Shown here: one piece after another, positions 58,308-64,000 of the stretch
Layout: every line of letters starts with the position of its first letter
How positions within the stretch are numbered: position 1 is the first letter of the stretch
Origin: Cunninghamia lanceolata
Taxonomy: Eukaryota; Streptophyta; Pinopsida; Cupressales; Cupressaceae
Reading direction: 5' to 3'
DNA length: 64,000 bases
Assembly (NCBI GenBank): GCA_027924645.1
Contig: BSBN01000860.1
Location: 4,464,001-4,528,000, forward strand
Position numbers and translations under genes: made by a program
The notes under the pieces: generated by a model
What the model saw: the letters and a program-made list of their open reading frames with translations, nothing else
Told to the model about the DNA's origin: nothing
Databases searched by the model: none

Positions 58308-60507
58308 CTGACCTAGATCATTTCCATGATTGTGAATTCAACCTAGGAAGAAAGACTAACAATATAAGAGTTAGAAAATGTTGGAGCAGAGGTTAAGTTC
58401 TATTTCTAATTGTCAAACTAAGTTTGGGATCAACAGAATCACCATAATAGTCAAAATAATATGCTAGGGAAAAATAATTAGGAAACCCACAAAAGTGTAA
58501 AACAAAGGGTGAAAGTGCAAGGTATGCACTTTTCACCCTTAAATTTTTTCCACTTTGGTGTGCAAGTGAATTTACATGACCAAGCATACCAAAGTAAAAA
58601 GAAAATACAAACATAACTAGATCCATAATTCTAAGTCAAATTTAAAGTGTGTATAAACTTGAAAGTGATTAGTAATCGTATGTCCCCTTGATTTTGTATG
58701 TTCCATGTAGGGGTGCACATAATTCAATGAGAGAAATATTAGATAAAAATTAAGCATGATAACATGATAATTGTTAGTTAGAAAGCAAGCATAAACATGA
58801 TAAACCAAATAGGAGGTATAAACATGATTAATATAAAATAAAATAAAAAAATCATAGATGCATACATGAAATACTTACCTTTGTGTGACCAATGCACATG
58901 TGAGATGGAAGATGAAGATGCACCCAATGTTGAGAAATCATGGATGCATGTATATTACAAAAAGAACAAGCTTGCCTCCCAAGTGATTAGATCAAGTGAA
59001 AAACATGGACATAGACATAGTATAAAAATATAATCTATAACATGTAATAATAAAGAGATTTAACCAATGAATTCCTCACCATCTGGTGGATCTATCTCAA
59101 TATGCTCAAAATATGTGTCACTATAATTTGTGCTTCCCCATGGGACTACCCATGTTATCATAAAGTGTGTCTCTACAAATGAAAATGTGATATATGATTT
59201 GATAGAACTAACTTAGATGTTATTGAAATCAAGGGAAAAGCTAGATAACATGCAGAAATGAAATCACAGCTAATCCTAGCTCCCAATGGAGTGCAATCTA
59301 GCCTAGAAAATAGTCAAACAAACATGAAAGCAACTAAGAATCTAAGCTAGTATTGACCTATCTCCATTGTTCTTCTCAACCTCACATAGGCATGCAAGAT
59401 TTTGAAGGTTGATTATGGAGGAGTGTTGGTTGCTCAACATTGCAGCAATATAATAGTACTTGAAAATGCAATACTACAAATGACTTGTGAGGGATTTGAT
59501 TTATAGAAAAGGCTAATTTGAATGAACGGTTGTGATCGAAAGTTGGTTTAAATGATATGAATAGTTGAGATCGATTAGGGTTTTCCCACTTTAAGAGGGA
59601 TTGTAGTCATGTGACAAGTGTACGATGGAGGATAAATGAGACCTAACTTAAATAAAAGATTATTTAAATTAGTTTGACATGTGAAGTGTTGTAGTCATGT
59701 GAGACTTGTTTGAATGAGATGAAAGGTGAGGGATTTAATTCAAATATTTAATTTGAATTATGTGAGACATGTGACAAGGGGGAATTAATTATATAAATGG
59801 ATTTATTTAATTAATTGGATTAGGTGATGAGGATGAAATTAGGAGTGGGATTAGGCAATGACCTAGGGAAAAACATTACAAGGTGTCTAAGAAGGTGATG
59901 GACAATTTTAAGTCTCTACATTTTGCCCCTCTTTGAGATGATGTTTGAGATGATGTGATTTATGTTGAGTAACATCATTTCAAAGAAGCTAAGGAAATGG
60001 GATGATGATGGAAAGATAGGATGATGATGCCCCCTCAAGAGGATAGGCAGGTTGGACAAACACGGGTAGGCTCTTGAAATGAAAAGGATTGGTAAAGGAA
60101 GAAAGGTAAGGGAATGACTACAAGAAGTGAAGGATGTGTTATGCTACAATGAAGGTGAGAAACCATGATGTTTGATATAGCACTAGACGTTATGCATCAA
60201 GGTATAAGGAACCAAGGTGACGACGTGTCTTGTGCCCTAGCATAATACAACCTTGTCTAGATACAAGATATGAATATTAGCTAGGAATGATTCAGATGTG
60301 ACACAAATGAAAGAAAAAATGATAACACACACAAGCAAGCAAACAAGCATGAACAAATGATACAAAAACAAACAAGGTATTGCCCCTGTCAAGCTCAAAA
60401 CTAATAATTGATTGATTAATTGATGATGATGATAATTGTGATAATGTCTGGTTTCAGGAAATGATACATGTCGTATAAGACGCCTGGTCTAGTTTCGATA
60501 AGGAAAC
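58308..60507. other. Intergenic DNA, no gene recognised
   Basis: AT-rich. GTGAAAGTGCAAGGTATGCACTTTTCAC (about 58510-58540) contains a short imperfect inverted repeat. TTTTGCCCCTCTTTGAGATG near 59920 resembles TTTTGCCCCCATTTC near 62800. No coding signal supports a gene. Confidence 0.5.
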
Positions 60508-61749
60508 TGTTGGAATTAGACCTGACAACTGAGAGGGGGGGTGAATCAATTGTCACACAATTTAATCTTTTTCTTCTTTTAAACTTCTTTATTATCTTAC
60601 TACCAGATTAGTGATGTAAACATTAAAGCATAGATCAATAACATAAGAGCAAAAACATAATCAACACACTTGACACCAAGATTTTGACATGGAAACCCGG
60701 TTAAGGGAAAAACCATGGTGGGGGTTAACCTACAAAGATTTGTACCCTATTAAAAGTACTTTAGAAAAATATAAGGCACATGCCTTCGGGCATACTGCCC
60801 AGAGCTCACTACTCAAAAGAGGAGGCTCACTGCCTACAAAATTAATTTAGAACAAAATGAATTAACTGAAAAATAGCATCTACTTCATGCCTGGTTCAGT
60901 TTCAATGAATGCTCAAAAACTTCTGCTTTACCCCAAATTCTTCTTTACTAACTTCACACTCTATACTTCTCTCACTCCTTTTCTTCTCTGCTCTGCTTCT
61001 GATCCTTTATTTGGATTTAATCTATTTTGCACAAGGATTATGTTTGAAAATTCTTCAACAAGTATTTATACACTTCATCCATCTTGGAATGATCAACAAG
61101 GTCGACCAAACTTAACACAGATCTTTACACTATTGGCCAATCATAGCTGAGACTTGAATCTTCCTCTATTAACATGCCATGCTTCATAAAATGATTTTTA
61201 GATCATCTACAACACGCTAGGAACATCCGGTCAGCCAAGACTGGGAAGAACAACAACAACCAAGAGGAAACCTTTAATCACAAGCTCCTTTGTCAATGCG
61301 GACCACTAACACAATAGACAAACGATCTAGAGACCACCACAAGTACAATTAAGTCAACAAGAATAACCATACCACTTTGCATCACTAGAATCACTCACAT
61401 CTTCATACTGAACCTCAAGAACACACATTGCCATGATTGTCATACTAGAAAGATTGCTTCTAGATCTCCAAACCATGAGCCACTCAAGTTGAGGGAACAC
61501 ACCAACATCCCAGACATGCCTCTAGATCCGTAGATCACAATATTCTCATAACAGACCAACTTCTTGCCACTCTGTCACCACAGAACAGTTGCAAAAACCT
61601 ATTCTATTCAGAGGGCCACAACTTCGCCAAATCTTCATGCGAACCTTTCAAATATCAACTGGAGCAACACTAGGCAACCTTATACAAGCCCTTTAATTTG
61701 AGAACTCTAATCTTCACCTTAGTGGAAATACTGATCACTCCTCTACACA
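60508..61749 (-). repeat. Element E: isolated 3' LTR of a fourth Copia element
   Basis: Plus-strand start TGTTGGAATTAG and end CTCTACACA (TG...CA). The hairpin TGACAACTGA (60523-60532) with TCAATTGTCA (60546-60555) encloses the G-run. On the minus (RNA) strand one pair is G-U. A degraded polypurine tract follows on the right, so this is the 3' LTR. The body and the other LTR are missing. The open frame at 60887-61150 is an LTR artefact. Confidence 0.75.
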
Positions 61750-61884
61750 ATCTCCACTATTTTTGACAGAAGGATATGTTGACATCAATGACAACACATC
61801 AAGCACATATTTGGAACATCAACATCCTGTCTAAGACAATTGATTGATTCTTGACACTAGTGTTGTTGGCCATGCGAGCAACAC
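61750..61884 (-). other. Stub of element E interior with decayed polypurine tract
   Basis: On the minus strand AAAAATAGTGGAGAT meets the LTR start TGTGTAGAGG. Just upstream is TTGTCATTGATGTCAAC, the phrase found before the tracts of A, B and C. Homology ends near 61880. Confidence 0.6.
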
Positions 61885-62490
61885 CAGGATTTGATTGATG
61901 ATTGGTTGAGTGATTTATTGGTTTACGTCAAGATTAGGATCAAGACCATTGATGCAATTGGATAATTTGACTTGATTTATTGAATTGATTGGTATGGATT
62001 GATGATGACTTACATTTGAGTTTATTGCTTGGAATGATAATTTTGATGATTGGATTGATGTGATTGGAAATTTACTTGATTGATTTGAAGAATTGGATTG
62101 ATGTGATTGATTTCGATGAATTGATTGGAGAATTGATTGATGAAATTGATGATGGATAGAATGAATTGAATTGATTGGAAGAATTGTTGTGATGAGAGGG
62201 GTTGATGTGATGGATTGTTTTAATTGCATTGGTTTTTGTTGCATATTTGATTTTTTTGTATTTTTGGAGATGTTTTGATTTTTTTTGGATTTTTGAAATG
62301 TTTTGATTTTTTTGGATTTTTGAATGTTTTGTATTTTTGAAATGTTGTGATTTCTTTGTGTTTTTGAAAATATTGAGATTTTTTTGGATTTTGACATGTG
62401 ATTTTTTTTTGTTTTTGGGAGGATGTGATTTTTTTGGATTTTGGGAATATGTGATTTTTTTTGGATTTTGAATGTTTTGGAGAGTGGCAT
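61885..62490. repeat. TTGAT-rich and TTTTTTGGATTTT simple-sequence array
   Basis: 61885-62215 is built from TTGAT, GATTGG and TGATG words. 62220-62480 is a loose 17-28-bp repeat of TTTTTTGGATTTTTGAA and GATGTTTTG. The minus-strand frames (Lys/Ser/Gln/Ile-rich, 61915-62490 and 62220-62651) are products of the repeat. Confidence 0.8.
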
Positions 62491-63634
62491 TGGATGATCA
62501 TTTCGATAGCCTTTGTGCTAGATACCAATGAAAAGGGAAAAATCAAGTCGAGGTGCAAGGAAATGAATAGGATTGGGTGAATGGATAAAAGGGGTGGGTG
62601 ATAGTGGATGGAAGGAGCATATGCGTAGGAGGGAAAGGATGTGATCTCCAAGGACTATGTCGCATAGAAATAACATGCCCCATTCTAGGTACAATGCTTA
62701 GGATTTGACATGACAAAGCCTATGAAAATAGGATGATGATAGATGGATAGTTTGGAAGGGATAAGGTATGCCAGGAGATATCTAAAGCATGTTTAAACAT
62801 TTTGCCCCCATTTCTTTATTAAGATCAAAAGAGGAAGAGATGATGAATGGATTTGATCAAATAGGTATGTGTATGGATAGGGATGGTAGCATAATGGACT
62901 ATGATATGGATTGGGTATGGAAGGAAATGACAAGTTGGATGAGACAATGTGTCCCCAAGTGTAAGTGACATAGAAGATCAACCTACACCTGATGCCTATT
63001 TTCTAGGTTTTCATCATGGTACTTATCCAAGGCGCCACCAAGGGTGGTTTTCACCATTGGACAAAGGGATTTCTCTTTCCTTTTTTGGTTTTTTCTTTTC
63101 TTTTTGACTTTTTTGATTTTTTTTTTGACATTTTTTTTACTCTTTGAATGGGATAGGTGGATATGGAAAGGAAGGACTCAAGTGTCTAGTGCCATGAATG
63201 TGATAGTCCCATTGGAGAAAGATGTCATCGCATGGACCATGTCATTACACTTATCGATGTTGGTAGAGGATTGAATGAAAGTGAGATGGATTAGGTAGAT
63301 AGCAGATTATGATGCAGATTATGAATAGAAGGATAGTGGATTATGATGTGGATTATGTAGGGAAAGATAGCGGATTATGATGTGGATTATGGAAGGCTCA
63401 TGTAAGGATGGATGAATGACTTATCCAAAAGCATGGACCATAGGGATAGGATGGGTGAAATATGTAGGAAAATAGTTGAATGATGGGGTGATGGAGGTAT
63501 GTAAAGGAATCATGACCAACAATTGCACACACCATGATAAACATGGAAGCTTTTGATGGGAAGGTGGTGTAGGAAGCAATGGTGATGTTTGCTTAGGGGA
63601 TGGATGATGTAGGAATTTTGGGACCCACATAGAC
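62491..63634 (-). repeat. Inverted, longer relative of the left-end satellite unit
   Basis: The reverse complement of about 63150-63640 reads AGTCTATGTGGGTCCCAAAA, CTACATCATCC, CCATCCTATCCCTATGGTCC, CCAACATCGATAAG and CCAATGGGACTATC. Positions 1-410 have AGTCTATGTGGGTTCCTAAA, CTTCATCATCC, ATACCATCCCTATGGTCC, CCAACATCGATGAG and CTAATGGGACTATA. No telomere-like tract is present here. The rest of the interval shows no gene. Confidence 0.72.
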
Positions 63635-63985
63635 TTAGAATTTTTTATGATTTTTATTTTTCATGTGGGTTGGAGGAATTTGATGTTTTTGAGTGGAATG
63701 GGAATTTTGAATGGAAGGGGATGGTTGGGATTTTTGTGATGTGGATGCCTCATTTGACTTGATTGCTTTTTGCTTAGGTACCCAAACCATTTTGCTTTTG
63801 GACTTTTCTTGTGATGGTATGGGCTTGGGTAGATTTTTGATTGTATTTTGCTTTGAATTTTTGCATTGATATCCTAAGGTATGAGGATCCTTAGGATTTT
63901 TGGACTTAAGGCTAGAGGCATCCAAATATTTATTTTTGAATCCCTTAGAATGGGTGGAAGCTTTATGTTTAGACGATGTGTGCAT
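63635..63985 (-). CDS. Ser/Lys/Pro-rich ORF fragment, parent of the satellite-embedded segment
   Basis: A 116-residue frame from MHTSSKHKASTHS to NHKKF. KASTHSKGFKNKYLDAS corresponds to KASTHSTILKGSRNAKLDAS encoded in satellite unit 3 near 1790-1850. SKMVWVPKQKAIK recalls the WVPK words between Gag and protease in Copia elements. That is only a hint. Low complexity and no domain leave the function unknown. The 5' end may be cut by the window edge. Confidence 0.4.
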   Translation of the reverse strand: MHTSSKHKASTHSKGFKNKYLDASSLKSKNPKDPHTLGYQCKNSKQNTIKNLPKPIPSQEKSKSKMVWVPKQKAIKSNEASTSQKSQPSPSIQNSHSTQKHQIPPTHMKNKNHKKF

Positions 63986-64000
63986 TGATTGGTTATGATT

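Noticed and set aside
61915..62651. Lys/Ser/Gln-rich minus-strand open frames
   Set aside because: They follow the TTGAT and TTTTTTGGATTTT simple repeats and have no independent coding signal.

Overview
The window looks like intergenic DNA from a large, transposon-packed seed-plant nuclear genome. Plant-type CCCTAAA-like repeats, plant Copia elements primed by initiator tRNA-Met, a CACTA transposon with plant-type introns and a plant LINE ORF1 fragment all point there. A gymnosperm is my best guess, but nothing here proves it. I found no intact host gene, tRNA or rRNA gene.

Layout. 1-2545 is a composite satellite: about three ~840-bp units, each made of telomere-like (CCCTAAA/CCCTCAA) tracts plus a fragment of an ORF that recurs in inverted orientation at 63.0-64.0 kb. 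From 2.9 to 16.3 kb lies copy 1 of an unrecognised gene family ('family X', about 1,070 codons, N-terminal globular part and C-terminal coiled coil). It is split at 6960 by a gag-only Copia element (element C, 6961-15619). Next is element B (16527-24057), a Copia-type element without pol that carries an intact zinc-knuckle gag and a second ORF of about 1,073 codons. 25.9-33.3 kb is a decayed CACTA transposon with a SET-domain ORF. Its transposase core is replaced by a small Ty3-derived element (element D, 29121-31124). 35.3-47.8 kb holds family X copy 2 on the minus strand, split by a 9.1-kb Copia element with both LTRs and a perfect 5-bp target duplication (element A, 36842-45941). 49-54.8 kb is repeat-rich DNA with a GC-rich island and a hairpin-forming minisatellite. 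54.8-56.4 kb is a diverged family X relic (copy 3). 57.4-58.3 kb is a LINE fragment flanked by a 15-bp direct repeat. 60.5-61.8 kb is an isolated Copia 3' LTR (element E), followed by TTGAT/TTTTTGG simple repeats.

How the parts fit. Elements A, B and C share a GLGxE(E/K)G-type Gag motif, reiterated polypurine tracts and an LTR-end hairpin, so they look like one Sirevirus-like Copia lineage. A once carried the full gag-pol. B and C lack pol and must have been mobilised in trans. Element B's extra ORF has the same length, layout and a few short motifs in common with family X. That suggests family X is an accessory gene of these elements, or a gene family from which they captured it. This is the most interesting unexplained system in the window.
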